Origin: Mangrovicoccus sp049603835
Lineage (GTDB): Bacteria; Pseudomonadota; Alphaproteobacteria; Rhodobacterales; Rhodobacteraceae
Direction of reading: 5' to 3'
Assembly (NCBI GenBank): GCA_049603835.1
Contig: JBMYSZ010000011.1
Location: 1-64,000, forward strand
DNA: 64,000 nt
Part shown: positions 53,429-62,371 of the stretch, piece after piece
How positions within the stretch are numbered: the first letter of the stretch is position 1
Layout of the letters: every line of letters starts with the position of its first letter
Translations under genes and position numbers: made by a program
Notes under the pieces: model-generated
Told to the model about the DNA's origin: nothing
Database searches by the model: none
What the model saw: the letters and a program-made list of their open reading frames with translations, nothing else

Positions 53429-54339
53429 TCCTGGCCGTCGCGAAAATCCAGGCCCATTTCGCCATAGCGCTCGGCCTCTTCCAGCCAGTTGGGCCGGACT
53501 TTTACCTGAGTGAACAGATGCACCCGGCGGTCTAGGAATTGTTCAAGCTCGGCGCGGGCGGCTTGGCTTACCGCTTTGATCGTCTCACCGCGCTTGCCCA
53601 AGACGATGCCTTTATGGCCGTCGCGGCTGACATAGATGATCTGGTCGATGCGGCAAGAGCCGTCTTTGCGCTCTTCCCATTTCTCGGTTTCCACGGTTAG
53701 CTGATAGGGCAGCTCTTGGTGCAGCCGCAGGGTCAGCTTTTCACGGGTCATTTCCGCAGCAATCATCCGCATGGGCAGATCGGCGATCTGGTCTTCGGGA
53801 TAAAGCCAGGGACCTTCGGGCAATTCCGCGGCCAGCCAATTGCGCAGCGCCTCGACCCCATAGCCTTTTTCAGCGGAGATCATGAAAGTCTGGGCGAAAT
53901 CGAAGCGCTCATTCATCTCTTGGCTGAGCGACAAAAGATTAGGAGCCTCGACCCGGTCGATTTTATTGATCGCCAAAGCCACTTGGCGCGGGCCAATATG
54001 GTCGCGCAGATGTTCGAGGATGGCCTCCACCCCTTCGGTGATGCCGCGATGCGCCTCGATCAGCATGACGACCAGATCCGCATCCGCCGCTCCGCCCCAA
54101 GCAGCGGCCACCATCGCGCGATCCAGGCGGCGGCGCGGCCGGAAAAGACCCGGCGTATCCACAAAGACGATCTGGCTTTGACCGGCCATGGCCACCCCAC
54201 GGATCCGAGCGCGGGTGGTTTGCACTTTATGGGTTACGATGGAGACCTTTGCGCCCACCATATAGTTGAGCAAAGTCGATTTGCCGGCATTGGGTTCGCC
54301 GATCAGCGCGACAAAACCCGCGCGCTGTGCGTCAGTCAT
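53425..54339 (-). CDS. era: GTPase Era
   Basis: A 304-residue GTPase that binds 16S rRNA and helps 30S maturation. The GTP site shows G1 GEPNAGKS (14-21), G3 DTPG, and G4 NKID; a C-terminal KH domain has GCRIDQ-like EERKDGSCRIDQIIYVSRDGHKGIVLGKRGETIK. I choose ATG 54339 over ATG 54348, because the AGGA is then properly spaced. The start lies inside the end of rnc, so the two are translationally coupled. RNase III and Era both serve rRNA processing. Confidence 0.96.
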   Translation of the reverse strand: MTDAQRAGFVALIGEPNAGKSTLLNYMVGAKVSIVTHKVQTTRARIRGVAMAGQSQIVFVDTPGLFRPRRRLDRAMVAAAWGGAADADLVVMLIEAHRGITEGVEAILEHLRDHIGPRQVALAINKIDRVEAPNLLSLSQEMNERFDFAQTFMISAEKGYGVEALRNWLAAELPEGPWLYPEDQIADLPMRMIAAEMTREKLTLRLHQELPYQLTVETEKWEERKDGSCRIDQIIYVSRDGHKGIVLGKRGETIKAVSQAARAELEQFLDRRVHLFTQVKVRPNWLEEAERYGEMGLDFRDGQE

Positions 54340-55021
54340 CAGAGTCATCCTGTGTCAGCCGCGCCAGTAATGTGCGGGCGGCGGCTTGCTCGGCCTGGCG
54401 TTTAGAGCCTGCCTGAGCGGTTTCGCTTTCGCCGCTTTGCATGCGCGCGGTTATGGAAAAAATCGGGGCGTGATCCGGGCCTTCGCGCCCGGTCAGGTCA
54501 TAAGCCGGCGGGGTTTGGCCGCGGGCCTGGGCCCATTCTTGCAGCGCGGTTTTCGGGTCGCGGGCATCGGTTTCCACATTTGCGATACGGTCCCCCCAAA
54601 GGCGCAGGATCGTGCCGCGCGCGGCCTCAAACCCGCCATCAAGATACACCGCTGCGATCACCGCCTCTAAAGCATCGGCCAAAAGCGCCTCTTTGCGCCG
54701 CCCTCCCGACAGCATTTCCGAGCGGCCAAGCTTCATCGCGGCGCCCAAATCTAAGGAGCGGGCAACCTGGGCACAGGTTTCTTTGCGCACCAAGGCATTA
54801 TAGCGGGGGGCAAGCTGACCCTCCGACGCGCCGCGATCTGCCTCTAGCAAGGCCTGGGCCATGACAAGCCCCAAGACGCGATCCCCTAGGAATTCGAGCC
54901 TTTGGTTATCGGGCCGCATTGCGCTGGCGGCGGAGCCATGGGTCACGGCCTCGCTGAGCAAAGAGAGGTTCGAAAACCTGTGCCCAAGCTTGGCGGCTAG
55001 GTCATTTAGTGGTGCGGTCAC
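54332..55021 (-). CDS. rnc: Ribonuclease III
   Basis: A 229-residue endonuclease cutting double-stranded RNA, including rRNA precursors. The catalytic signature is RLEFLGDRVLG (41-51), with the downstream acidic site in LLADALEAVIAAVYLDGG. A double-stranded-RNA-binding domain (KTALQEWAQARGQTPPAYDL to QAEQAAARTLL) ends it. GTG 55021, with GAAGG ten bases before it, gives the usual length; the TTG at 55054 would add 11 residues. It lies between lepB and era. Confidence 0.95.
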   Translation of the reverse strand: MTAPLNDLAAKLGHRFSNLSLLSEAVTHGSAASAMRPDNQRLEFLGDRVLGLVMAQALLEADRGASEGQLAPRYNALVRKETCAQVARSLDLGAAMKLGRSEMLSGGRRKEALLADALEAVIAAVYLDGGFEAARGTILRLWGDRIANVETDARDPKTALQEWAQARGQTPPAYDLTGREGPDHAPIFSITARMQSGESETAQAGSKRQAEQAAARTLLARLTQDDSDD

Positions 55022-55256
55022 GGGTCGAGTGCCTTCGGACAGATGGGCTGTCAATTCAAAGCAGATCCCCTAGCGCTGCAAAAGCAAAAAGACAATAGGA
55101 GCGGCGCATTGGCCCAACTCTCGGCGGTCCCTATACCAGGAAGGTTAAATTTGCCTGTGGTTTTGGGGAGCAGAAGAGCGCGGGCGAATACGGCGAGCGG
55201 GGCCGAGATATCCGGCGGAGCAGGGCCCCAAGGTCCCAATCCCCGCCGGCTATGAC

Positions 55257-56048
55257 TTAGTCCAGTTTCTTGAAGAACCGGTCTGGCCGCCAAGTCCAGA
55301 AGAAAAAGATTGACCGACCCGCTGAGGAAAACATCACGCGGTCCGCCCGGCCGATCAGATTTTCAACCGGGACCATGCCCACACCGCGCGCCGTTTGCGG
55401 CATACGGCTATCGGCGGAATTATCGCGGTTATCGCCCATAAAGAAGTAATGGCCCGGCGGCACAGAATAAATCGCGGTACTGTCAGCCGGACGCACACCG
55501 ATATCCAAGATAGAATATGACACGCCATTGGGCAGAGTTTCGATGCTGCGGGTTTTCGTACATTCGCCGCCCATGCCGACAATGCGGTTTTTACATTGTG
55601 GGACATTCCCCAAGGGGCCTTGGCGTTCGAAGATTTCGATAAACTCGCCCGCCGCCTCCAGCTTCACCGGATTGCCATTGATATGTAGCAGGCCGCTTTT
55701 CATTTGGACCTTGTCACCCGGCAGGCCAATCACGCGCTTGATATAGTCGGCCCCGGAGACTGGATGGCGGAAAACCACGATATCGCCGCGCTCGGGCTCG
55801 CGCTCCATAATGCGGCCATTGATAAAGGGGCACATGGAAAACGGGCAGGAATGCTGCGAATAGCCATAGGCCATTTTATTCACAAAAAGGAAATCACCGA
55901 TCAGCAGCGTGTCTTTCATAGATCCGGAGGGGATCCAGAAGGGCTGAAAAAACAATGTGCGGAAGACACCCGCAATCAGCAATGCATAAACAATCGTTTT
56001 GACTGTTTCGACAATCGGGTTGTCTTTGGTTTTGGCCACGCGCGACAC
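55257..56048 (-). CDS. lepB: Signal peptidase I
   Basis: A 263-residue membrane protease that removes signal peptides from exported proteins. An N-terminal helix (about 17-35) anchors it. The catalytic Ser43 lies in IPSGSMKDTLLIGD and the general-base Lys104 in DYIKRVIGLPGD. The later family box is FFMGDNRDNSADSR. Four cysteines in HSCPFSMCPF and VPQCKNRIVGMGGECT probably form periplasmic disulfides. The gene lies between acpS and rnc; the 235 bases to rnc show no clear gene. Confidence 0.96.
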   Translation of the reverse strand: MSRVAKTKDNPIVETVKTIVYALLIAGVFRTLFFQPFWIPSGSMKDTLLIGDFLFVNKMAYGYSQHSCPFSMCPFINGRIMEREPERGDIVVFRHPVSGADYIKRVIGLPGDKVQMKSGLLHINGNPVKLEAAGEFIEIFERQGPLGNVPQCKNRIVGMGGECTKTRSIETLPNGVSYSILDIGVRPADSTAIYSVPPGHYFFMGDNRDNSADSRMPQTARGVGMVPVENLIGRADRVMFSSAGRSIFFFWTWRPDRFFKKLD

Positions 56049-56105
56049 TCCGCCTGAGATTACCTAAGCTTTTGGCGGTGGTCATGGGCGTCGGGGCAAG
56101 CAGTG

Positions 56106-56528
56106 TCAAGCGCCCGAGATCGGGACGGCGGGAATTGGCAGAGCCTCGATGATCACAAAAGCCTGGGCCCAAGGATGATCATCGGTCAAAGTGACATGGA
56201 TCACAGCCTGATGGCCGGGCGGGGTCATTTGCGCCAAACGCTCGGCGGCCCAGCCAGTTACGGCCATTTGCGGCTGGCCGGTCTCTAGATTGGTCACGAA
56301 CATGTCTTTCCAAGAAATGCCCATGCGCAAACCAGTGCCGAGCGCTTTGGAACAGGCCTCTTTGGCAGCCCAGCGTTTGGCATAAGTCCCGGCCACATTC
56401 GCCCGGCGGTCGGCTTTGCGCTGCTCCATTTCGGTGAAGACGCGATTGCGAAAACGATCGCCGAAACGCTCTAGGGTCTCTTCGATACGCTCGATATTGG
56501 CAAGATCCGTTCCGATGCCAAGGATCAT
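56106..56528 (-). CDS. acpS: Holo-[acyl-carrier-protein] synthase
   Basis: A 140-residue enzyme that moves 4'-phosphopantetheine from CoA to acyl-carrier protein. It begins MILGIGTDLANIERIEETL, with the metal-binding Asp8, and has FTEMEQ and the second site RWAAKEACSKALGTGL. The length is normal. It is upstream of lepB in the minus-strand block. A plus-strand gene separates it from pdxJ, its usual neighbour, so it probably has its own promoter in 56529-56719. Confidence 0.95.
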   Translation of the reverse strand: MILGIGTDLANIERIEETLERFGDRFRNRVFTEMEQRKADRRANVAGTYAKRWAAKEACSKALGTGLRMGISWKDMFVTNLETGQPQMAVTGWAAERLAQMTPPGHQAVIHVTLTDDHPWAQAFVIIEALPIPAVPISGA

Positions 56529-56719
56529 GGGGACTCCTTTAGTTTGGCGGTAAGGGCCGAATTCCGCTGGGCGATGTCAAGGCTTTGACGGCAGGGCTGC
56601 CCGAGTTTTCGGCAGCAAAGGGCAATTTCCGTGGCAAGTCTTATGCCAAGTCCTGACCGCGCTGGACAGCTCTGCATGGGCCAGGTTTGGCTGTGAGCCA
56701 GCTATTTAGGAGGTCGCCC

Positions 56720-57199
56720 ATGGCACTTGAAGAATTGGCATCAGAAGCGCTGGAGACTTTGGCCAATGCTCCGGGTGCGCGGTCGGACCCGGAAGGCACG
56801 GAAAAAGCGGTGAAAGCGGCGCTGGAAAAGGCGCCCTTTGATCTGGATATTCGCCTTGGTGCGTATCGGTTCTATTTCTACACCCATCGCTATGCCCAAG
56901 CCTATGAACAAGCGCAGGGAATCTTGGCCTTAGCGGCGCAGCGTCTGAATATTTCCCCTGATTGGCGGGCGGTTCAGCCGCAAGATGCGGAATTTACCGC
57001 CAAAGACTTTGCCCCTGGGCTCTATTTGCAGGCGCTGATTGCCTTGGGCTACTGCCAGCTGCGTCTCGGAGAGTTCGATTTAGGCGAGGAATATGTGGAA
57101 GTCGCCGCAAAGCTGGACCCGACGGATCGGTTCGGCGCGGTGCGGGTGTTGCGCCAAGCCGTGGCCAGCCGGAATGACGAGGCCGAGCTTGACGCCTAA
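56720..57199 (+). CDS. Conserved TPR-like hypothetical protein
   Basis: A 159-residue soluble helical protein. The ATG 56720 follows a strong AGGAGG by six bases. The sequence reads as two or three tetratricopeptide-like hairpins: AVKAALEKAPFDLDIRLGAYRFYFYTHRYAQAY, and later LYLQALIALGYCQLRLGEFDLGEEYVEVAAKLDP. I do not recognise a named function; it might be a scaffolding or chaperone-type protein. It is the only plus-strand gene inside the rpoZ-recO block, convergent with pdxJ at a gap of three bases. Confidence 0.8.
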   Translation: MALEELASEALETLANAPGARSDPEGTEKAVKAALEKAPFDLDIRLGAYRFYFYTHRYAQAYEQAQGILALAAQRLNISPDWRAVQPQDAEFTAKDFAPGLYLQALIALGYCQLRLGEFDLGEEYVEVAAKLDPTDRFGAVRVLRQAVASRNDEAELDA

Positions 57200-57202
57200 G
57201 CG

Positions 57203-57952
57203 TTAAAGAGACCCCCGCGCCTCATCCATGATCCGGCGCATTTCCGAAATTGCGTCTTTCAAGCCCAAAAACACCGCTTCGCCAATCAGAAAATGGCCGA
57301 TATTCAGTTCGCGGATTTCCGTCAGGGCGGCGATCGGGGCCACCGTGTCATAGGTCAGGCCATGACCCGCATGCACCTCTAGCCCCAAGCTATGGGCGAA
57401 ACTGGCCATCTCCTTGATCCGTGCGAATTCGGCGTCTCGTGTGTCAAAGCGGTCCTCGTGATGGGCATCGCAATAGGCGCCGGTATGCAGCTCGATCACT
57501 TCCGCGCCGATACGATGGGCCGAGGCGATCTGCGTTTCATCTGCCGCAATGAAAATAGACACGCGGCTGCCGGCTTCGCGCAAAGGCGCAATGAAATGCG
57601 CCAGCCGGTTTTCGTCGCGCGCCACATCAAGCCCGCCCTCGGTGGTCCGCTCTTCGCGACGTTCCGGCACCAAGCAGACCGCATGCGGTTTGTGACGCAG
57701 GGCAGTGCTTTGCATTTCCTCGGTTGCGGCCATTTCGAAATTAAGCGGCAGGGTCAATTCCTGGCTGAGCGCCTCGATATCCGCATCCAGAATATGGCGG
57801 CGATCTTCGCGTAGATGCGCCGTGATCCCGTCTGCCCCCGCCTCTTCGGCGAGTTTTGCGGCGCGGATCGGATCCGGATAGGCGCCGCCGCGAGCATTTC
57901 GCAGCGTGGCCACATGATCGATATTCACCCCAAGGCGTAAATGCGTGCTCAT
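57203..57952 (-). CDS. pdxJ: Pyridoxine 5'-phosphate synthase
   Basis: A 249-residue TIM-barrel enzyme that condenses 1-deoxyxylulose 5-phosphate with 3-amino-2-oxopropyl phosphate to make pyridoxine 5'-phosphate. Family marks are RLGVNIDHVATLRNARGG, DGITAHLREDRRHI, NFEMAATEEM, VCLVPERREERTTEGGLD, RVSIFIAADETQI, IELHTGAY and EVHAGHGLTY. All expected active-site segments are present. It lies between the DUF2062 gene and the convergent TPR-like gene. Confidence 0.97.
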   Translation of the reverse strand: MSTHLRLGVNIDHVATLRNARGGAYPDPIRAAKLAEEAGADGITAHLREDRRHILDADIEALSQELTLPLNFEMAATEEMQSTALRHKPHAVCLVPERREERTTEGGLDVARDENRLAHFIAPLREAGSRVSIFIAADETQIASAHRIGAEVIELHTGAYCDAHHEDRFDTRDAEFARIKEMASFAHSLGLEVHAGHGLTYDTVAPIAALTEIRELNIGHFLIGEAVFLGLKDAISEMRRIMDEARGSL

Positions 57953-57991
57953 CCCAACACCCTAATTCCCACGAGTTTCGGTAAGGGCGTC

Positions 57992-58630
57992 TTACTCTGC
58001 CAGAATGCGGCTGTCAGCCTTCAATCTTGCCTGCAAACGTTGCTGCAAAAGCCGAGCGCGCCGCCGCTGATAGGTGTCGATGATCGGATGCGCCGCCATA
58101 TAGCTGGCAAAAGCCGCCAGCAACCCGATTAAAGTCCCGCCCAAAAGATAGGGCAAGAACACAGTGTCATAAAAGGCCGCGAGCGTATCCCAATGGGCGA
58201 TTTTCGGACCAAAGGCGCTTTGGATATTGTGCCAAAGCTCTTTGCTGGCTTCGGCGAATCGATGCGGTAGGCCATGCAGATGTTGCTGATCGTCGCGATC
58301 CAAAAGCCAAACGCCAGTCGAATAACAACCCGCCGCGATAAAGGGAAAAGTAATCGGATTGCCGAAAAGTGTCCCTAAAAGGGAGGCGATTATATTGCCC
58401 CGGATAAGCCAAGCAAGAAAAGCCGCGGCGAAAATGTGAAATCCGAATAAGGGCGTGCAGGTCACAAATATACCTGCAGCGATTCCGCGCGCGATACGAT
58501 GAGGCGGGTCAGGCAGGCGGCGCAAACGGTGATAAACATAATTGACGGCACGACCCCAGCCACCCGGCGGGTAAATCGTTTCGGATATAATCCGAAGCGT
58601 CTTTCGTTTATCGCGGCGTTTAAAAACCAC
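57992..58630 (-). CDS. DUF2062 membrane protein
   Basis: A 212-residue protein of the DUF2062 family. I place the start at GTG 58630 (MVFKRRDKRK), preceded by AGGAAAGAG, because relatives begin with FKRR and the longer frame adds residues not expected in the family. The marks are YPPGGWGRAVNYVYHRLRRL, PHRIARGIAAGIFV and FFGNPITFP-like TLFGNPITFPFIA. There are three or four hydrophobic segments and a basic C-terminal tail. Function unknown. It lies between rel and pdxJ, a common place in Rhodobacteraceae. Confidence 0.87.
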   Translation of the reverse strand: MVFKRRDKRKTLRIISETIYPPGGWGRAVNYVYHRLRRLPDPPHRIARGIAAGIFVTCTPLFGFHIFAAAFLAWLIRGNIIASLLGTLFGNPITFPFIAAGCYSTGVWLLDRDDQQHLHGLPHRFAEASKELWHNIQSAFGPKIAHWDTLAAFYDTVFLPYLLGGTLIGLLAAFASYMAAHPIIDTYQRRRARLLQQRLQARLKADSRILAE

Positions 58631-58705
58631 CAACTCTTTCCTAAACTTCAGCGTCCTCAACAGGTTGAGTCGCATTTTGCTGCAATCATTCACGGATCTG
58701 ATCCG

Positions 58706-60892
58706 CTACTTTGAGGGACTATCCCCCACAGCTAAATATTGTACCAGGTCAGCTGATGCCGCGCCTGTTTCACGGGCCTGATGCCGTGTCACAGAAGCCA
58801 CGTCATTTTCCGCCTCTAGTGCGGTGCCCACGCGATGAAGATGCTCATTATCGCGCACCTCAACTTCAAGCACCATGCGGTAAAAATCGGGTTTCCGGTC
58901 CAAAATAACTACATCAGAGATATTGGCCTGTTGCTCGCCAATCAAGGTACATATGCGTCCCAGCACGCCGGCATCATTGCTCATAGTTAATTCTAAGCTG
59001 ACGCCAAAAGCAGCGGAATATTTACCGGGCTGCCAATGCAGATCGACCCAGCGGTCGAGTTGGTCTTCGTAATCGATCAGTTTCGGGCAATCGATTCGGT
59101 GCACCATCACCCCATGGCCGGGGAAAGAAATGCCTACAATCCGTTCCCCAGGAACCGGCTGACAACATTGATCGCGCGACCAGCCCTGGCCGTCCTCAAG
59201 CCCAACCACCGCCCGGCGCGGTTCGATTTCTTCGCCGCTTTCATTCGCCAGTTTGGGATAAATGGCCGCCACAACTTTGCGCGTGGACAATTCGCCCGAT
59301 CCGAGTCGCGCCAAAAGTTCGTCAACATTTTCTTCGCCAATACCCAAAGTACGGGCGGCGGTCGCTAGGGTTTTCTCGGACGCCTTCTTGTCAATCGCGC
59401 CAAAAGCGCCGCGGGCTAATTCACGCCCGAGCTTGATAAATCTTTCGCGATGAGCTTCGCGCAAGCTGCGGCGAATAGCGGATTTCGCTTTGCCGGTGGC
59501 CACGAGTTCAATCCAAGTGGCTTGCGGGCTTTGGCCTTCGGCGGTGGTGATTTCCACCGATTGGCCATTGCGCAGCTGAGTCCAAAGCGGCACTCGCTGG
59601 CCGTCGATTTTCGCGCCGACACAGGCCTGGCCGATGCGGGTATGGATCGCAAAAGCGAAATCCAGCGGCGTCGCTCCGCGCGGCAGCTTGATCACATCGC
59701 CTTTGGGGGTAAAGCAAAACACCTTATCCGCATACATTTCGAGTTTGACGGCTTCGAAGAACTCGTCGTCATCCGTGCCTGCTTCGAAATGTTCGGTTAG
59801 CCCGGCAATCCATGTGGCTGGATCCACCGCAAAGGGGTTTTCGATCCGCTCGCCATCCTTATAGGCCCAATGGGCGGCCACACCTTTTTCGGCGACTTCA
59901 TGCATGGCTTGGGTGCGGATTTGCACCTCGACCCGCTTGCCATCCCGGCCCAAAACAGCCGTATGCAAAGACCGATAGCCGTTCATTTTCGGTTCGCTAA
60001 TATAGTCTTTGAACCGGGTCGGAATGGCGCGCCACCGCCTGTGAATTGCCCCCAAAGCGCGGTAGCAATCCGTCGGGCTTTGGGTTACTATTCGGAATCC
60101 GTAAATATCGCTAAGTCGTGAAAAACTTTGGCCTTTTTCTTCCATCTTGCGCCAGATGGAATAGGGTTTTTTAGCTCGACCGATGACCTCGCAGGGAATA
60201 TTTTCGGCGGCCATTTCCGCCTCGATATCGGTTTTGATCTTCTCCACCACATCGCCGGTTTGGCCCTTCAGCGTGGCAAAACGCCGAAGAATAGAGCGGC
60301 GTGCATCAGGGTTAAGTACCTGGAAAGACAGATCCTCTAACTCATCGCGCATCCATTGCATGCCCATCCGCCCGGCCAAAGGCGCATAGATATCCATGGT
60401 TTCGCGGGCTTTTTTGACCTGCTTTTCTTGCGGCAAAGATTTGATCGTCCGCATATTATGCAGCCGGTCAAACAGTTTCACTAAAATCACCCGCAGGTCT
60501 TTCGACATGGCGATAAAGAGTTTGCGGAAGTTTTCGGCCTGGCGCGTTTCCGAGCTATTCAGCTGCAGATTGGTCAGCTTGGTGACGCCATCCACCAAAT
60601 GCGCGATTTCGACGCCGAACAGGTCTGAGACCTCGGAAAAAGTCGCATCTGTATCTTCGACCGTGTCATGCAGCAATGCAGTGATCAGGGTCGCATCATC
60701 AAGCTTTTGCTCGCTCAGCAGCGCGGCAACGGCAACGGGATGGACGAAATACGCCTCGCCAGAGCGGCGAAACTGCCCTTCATGTGCCTTTTGAGCATAA
60801 TCATAAGCCGCGCAGATTTTTTCACTATTACTGCGCGGATTATACGAATTGATGCGGGAAACCAGTTCAGAGACTGGAATAAGCTCTTCCAT
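58706..60892 (-). CDS. rel: Bifunctional (p)ppGpp synthetase/hydrolase
   Basis: A 728-residue RelA/SpoT homologue, the single enzyme for the stringent response in most alphaproteobacteria. The hydrolase domain keeps its metal site HDTVED (75-80) and the synthetase domain keeps YGFRIVTQSPTDCYRALG and GYRSLHTAV, so both activities look intact. TGS (FCFTPKGDVIKLPRGATPLDFAFAIH) and a C-terminal ACT domain (ELTMSNDAGVLGRICTLIGEQ) follow. The start is ATG 60892 (MEELIPVSELVSRI), seven bases after the rpoZ stop. It is co-oriented with rpoZ, whose product is part of the ppGpp site of RNA polymerase in many bacteria. Confidence 0.96.
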   Translation of the reverse strand: MEELIPVSELVSRINSYNPRSNSEKICAAYDYAQKAHEGQFRRSGEAYFVHPVAVAALLSEQKLDDATLITALLHDTVEDTDATFSEVSDLFGVEIAHLVDGVTKLTNLQLNSSETRQAENFRKLFIAMSKDLRVILVKLFDRLHNMRTIKSLPQEKQVKKARETMDIYAPLAGRMGMQWMRDELEDLSFQVLNPDARRSILRRFATLKGQTGDVVEKIKTDIEAEMAAENIPCEVIGRAKKPYSIWRKMEEKGQSFSRLSDIYGFRIVTQSPTDCYRALGAIHRRWRAIPTRFKDYISEPKMNGYRSLHTAVLGRDGKRVEVQIRTQAMHEVAEKGVAAHWAYKDGERIENPFAVDPATWIAGLTEHFEAGTDDDEFFEAVKLEMYADKVFCFTPKGDVIKLPRGATPLDFAFAIHTRIGQACVGAKIDGQRVPLWTQLRNGQSVEITTAEGQSPQATWIELVATGKAKSAIRRSLREAHRERFIKLGRELARGAFGAIDKKASEKTLATAARTLGIGEENVDELLARLGSGELSTRKVVAAIYPKLANESGEEIEPRRAVVGLEDGQGWSRDQCCQPVPGERIVGISFPGHGVMVHRIDCPKLIDYEDQLDRWVDLHWQPGKYSAAFGVSLELTMSNDAGVLGRICTLIGEQQANISDVVILDRKPDFYRMVLEVEVRDNEHLHRVGTALEAENDVASVTRHQARETGAASADLVQYLAVGDSPSK

Positions 60893-60899
60893 CGACAGA

Positions 60900-61253
60900 T
60901 TAGCGAGGAGACTGCGCCTCCATAAGGGCACGCAACAATTTCTCGTCAGTCATATCGTCTTCGGCCGGCTTGTCGTTTTCAACGCCCATCAGCAGCGACA
61001 TTGCGTCGTCTTCGGGTTCATCAACTTCAATCTGAGTTTGGTTGCTGGCGATCATGCGTTCGCGCAGGTCCTCAGCACTCTGAGTTTCTTCTGCAATTTC
61101 GCGCAGAGCAACAACCGGATTTTTGTCATTGTCGCGGTCGATCGTCAAAGGCGCGCCACTGGACACTTCGCGCGCGCGATGGGCCGCCAACATCACCAAT
61201 TCGAAGCGATTGGGAACTTTGTCGACGCAATCTTCAACTGTAACCCGTGCCAT
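60900..61253 (-). CDS. rpoZ: RNA polymerase omega subunit
   Basis: A 117-residue subunit that helps assemble RNA polymerase. ATG 61253 (MARVTVEDCVDKVPNRFELVMLAAHRARE) follows AAGGAAAG. The segment VEDCVDKVPNRFELVMLAA is diagnostic. The C-terminal half is acidic and longer than in E. coli, which is normal in alphaproteobacteria. It leads the minus-strand block rpoZ-rel-DUF2062-pdxJ. Confidence 0.95.
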   Translation of the reverse strand: MARVTVEDCVDKVPNRFELVMLAAHRAREVSSGAPLTIDRDNDKNPVVALREIAEETQSAEDLRERMIASNQTQIEVDEPEDDAMSLLMGVENDKPAEDDMTDEKLLRALMEAQSPR

Positions 61254-61706
61254 GATTCGCTTTCCTTGCTTAGATCCGCAGAGAAACCTATGCTTTAATG
61301 GCTTATTGCCAGGTTGACAACTCCGGTTTTTGGTGAATGCGGAAACCTTTAACGAAGGCCGGCAAAGATCAGCCGATTGATCCGGGTTTTGTCGGGCGGC
61401 GAATTTCCGTTTTTTCGAAAAAAAACGGTGATTACGGCTTCTCTTCGATATTTTTAACGGTTTATTATATTTTTGGCGTTTGAAAGTGGTGCGCAATCAT
61501 AAGCTTATCGGTGAAATTGTTTCTATTGTATGATATAACTTTGAATAAGGGGCTTTTTTCTGTCGAATTTTCTGATTAATGGCTCCCTTACCGTTTTGGA
61601 CGGGCATATTTTGTATTGCCTGCGTGAGCTTAACCTTTATTCTCGGCGCTCTGCGCCTTGAGGTTAGTCAGCACAGCCCAGGCAGGACATTAGAAAGGAC
61701 ATATTG
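61254..61706. other. 450-bp divergent promoter region between rpoZ and the NYN gene
   Basis: A non-coding, AT-rich stretch. On the minus strand a TATAAT lies at 61464-61469, about 210 bases before rpoZ, but no good -35 stands at the right distance. On the plus strand the main structure is the hairpin at 61631-61666, listed separately. I see no tRNA, small RNA family or repeat in the rest. Confidence 0.55.
61631..61666 (+). promoter_or_regulatory. Two-stage hairpin in the leader of the NYN gene
   Basis: An outer stem TAACCT/AGGTTA (61631-61636 with 61661-61666) encloses an inner stem GGCGC/GCGCC (61645-61649 with 61653-61657) around a TCT loop. It ends 40 bases before the ATG of the NYN-domain gene. 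The lack of a T-run makes a terminator unlikely; an RNA leader structure or a protein site is possible. Confidence 0.4.
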
Positions 61707-62282
61707 ATGTTTTACAGGGATGAGCGCCTTGCGCTCTTTATCGATGGATCAAACCTATACGCTGCTGCTAAGTCGCTGGGTTTTGACATCGATTACAAGC
61801 TTTTGCGCCAAGAATTCATGCGCCGCGGTAAGCTTCTTCGGGCCTTTTACTACACTGCCTTGCTCGAGAATGATGAATATTCGCCCATTCGTCCGCTGGT
61901 CGATTGGCTGCATTACAATGGCTTCACCATGGTCACTAAACCGGCCAAGGAATATATCGATAGCCAAGGCCGCCGTAAGGTCAAAGGCAATATGGATATC
62001 GAACTGACTGTGGATGCGCTGGAACTGGCGCCGCATGTGGATCATGTGGTCTTGTTCTCTGGCGATGGCGATTTCCGTCCGCTGATCGCAGCGCTTCAGC
62101 GCAAAGGCAAACGTGTTTCCGTAGTGTCCACCATTCGCTCGCAACCACCGATGATCTCCGATGAATTGCGCCGCCAGGCGGATAATTTCATCGAATTGGA
62201 TGAGCTTCGCGAAGTTATCGGTCGTCCGCCGCGTGAAGGTGCGGATATGCCAATTGGTGCTCCGGTGGAGTCCGAAGTCTAA
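61707..62282 (+). CDS. NYN-domain (LabA/DUF88) putative ribonuclease
   Basis: A 191-residue PIN-like protein. The acidic metal-binding residues are seen in LALFIDGSNLYAAAKSLGF (Asp13), KGNMDIELTVDAL and LFSGDGDFRPLI, as expected for the LabA/DUF88 branch of NYN domains. Such proteins are thought to act on RNA, but no target is known here. I use ATG 61707, with GAAAGGA upstream, rather than the TTG just before it. It stands alone downstream of a structured leader and 90 bases before ispH. Confidence 0.92.
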   Translation: MFYRDERLALFIDGSNLYAAAKSLGFDIDYKLLRQEFMRRGKLLRAFYYTALLENDEYSPIRPLVDWLHYNGFTMVTKPAKEYIDSQGRRKVKGNMDIELTVDALELAPHVDHVVLFSGDGDFRPLIAALQRKGKRVSVVSTIRSQPPMISDELRRQADNFIELDELREVIGRPPREGADMPIGAPVESEV

Positions 62283-62371
62283 GCGGCTTTGCGTCTCTGG
62301 TCATTTTCGGTGCGCGGCCCTAATTAAGGGGAAACCCGTTTGGGGAAATGGGTGGAACTCTGTGAGGGCCT

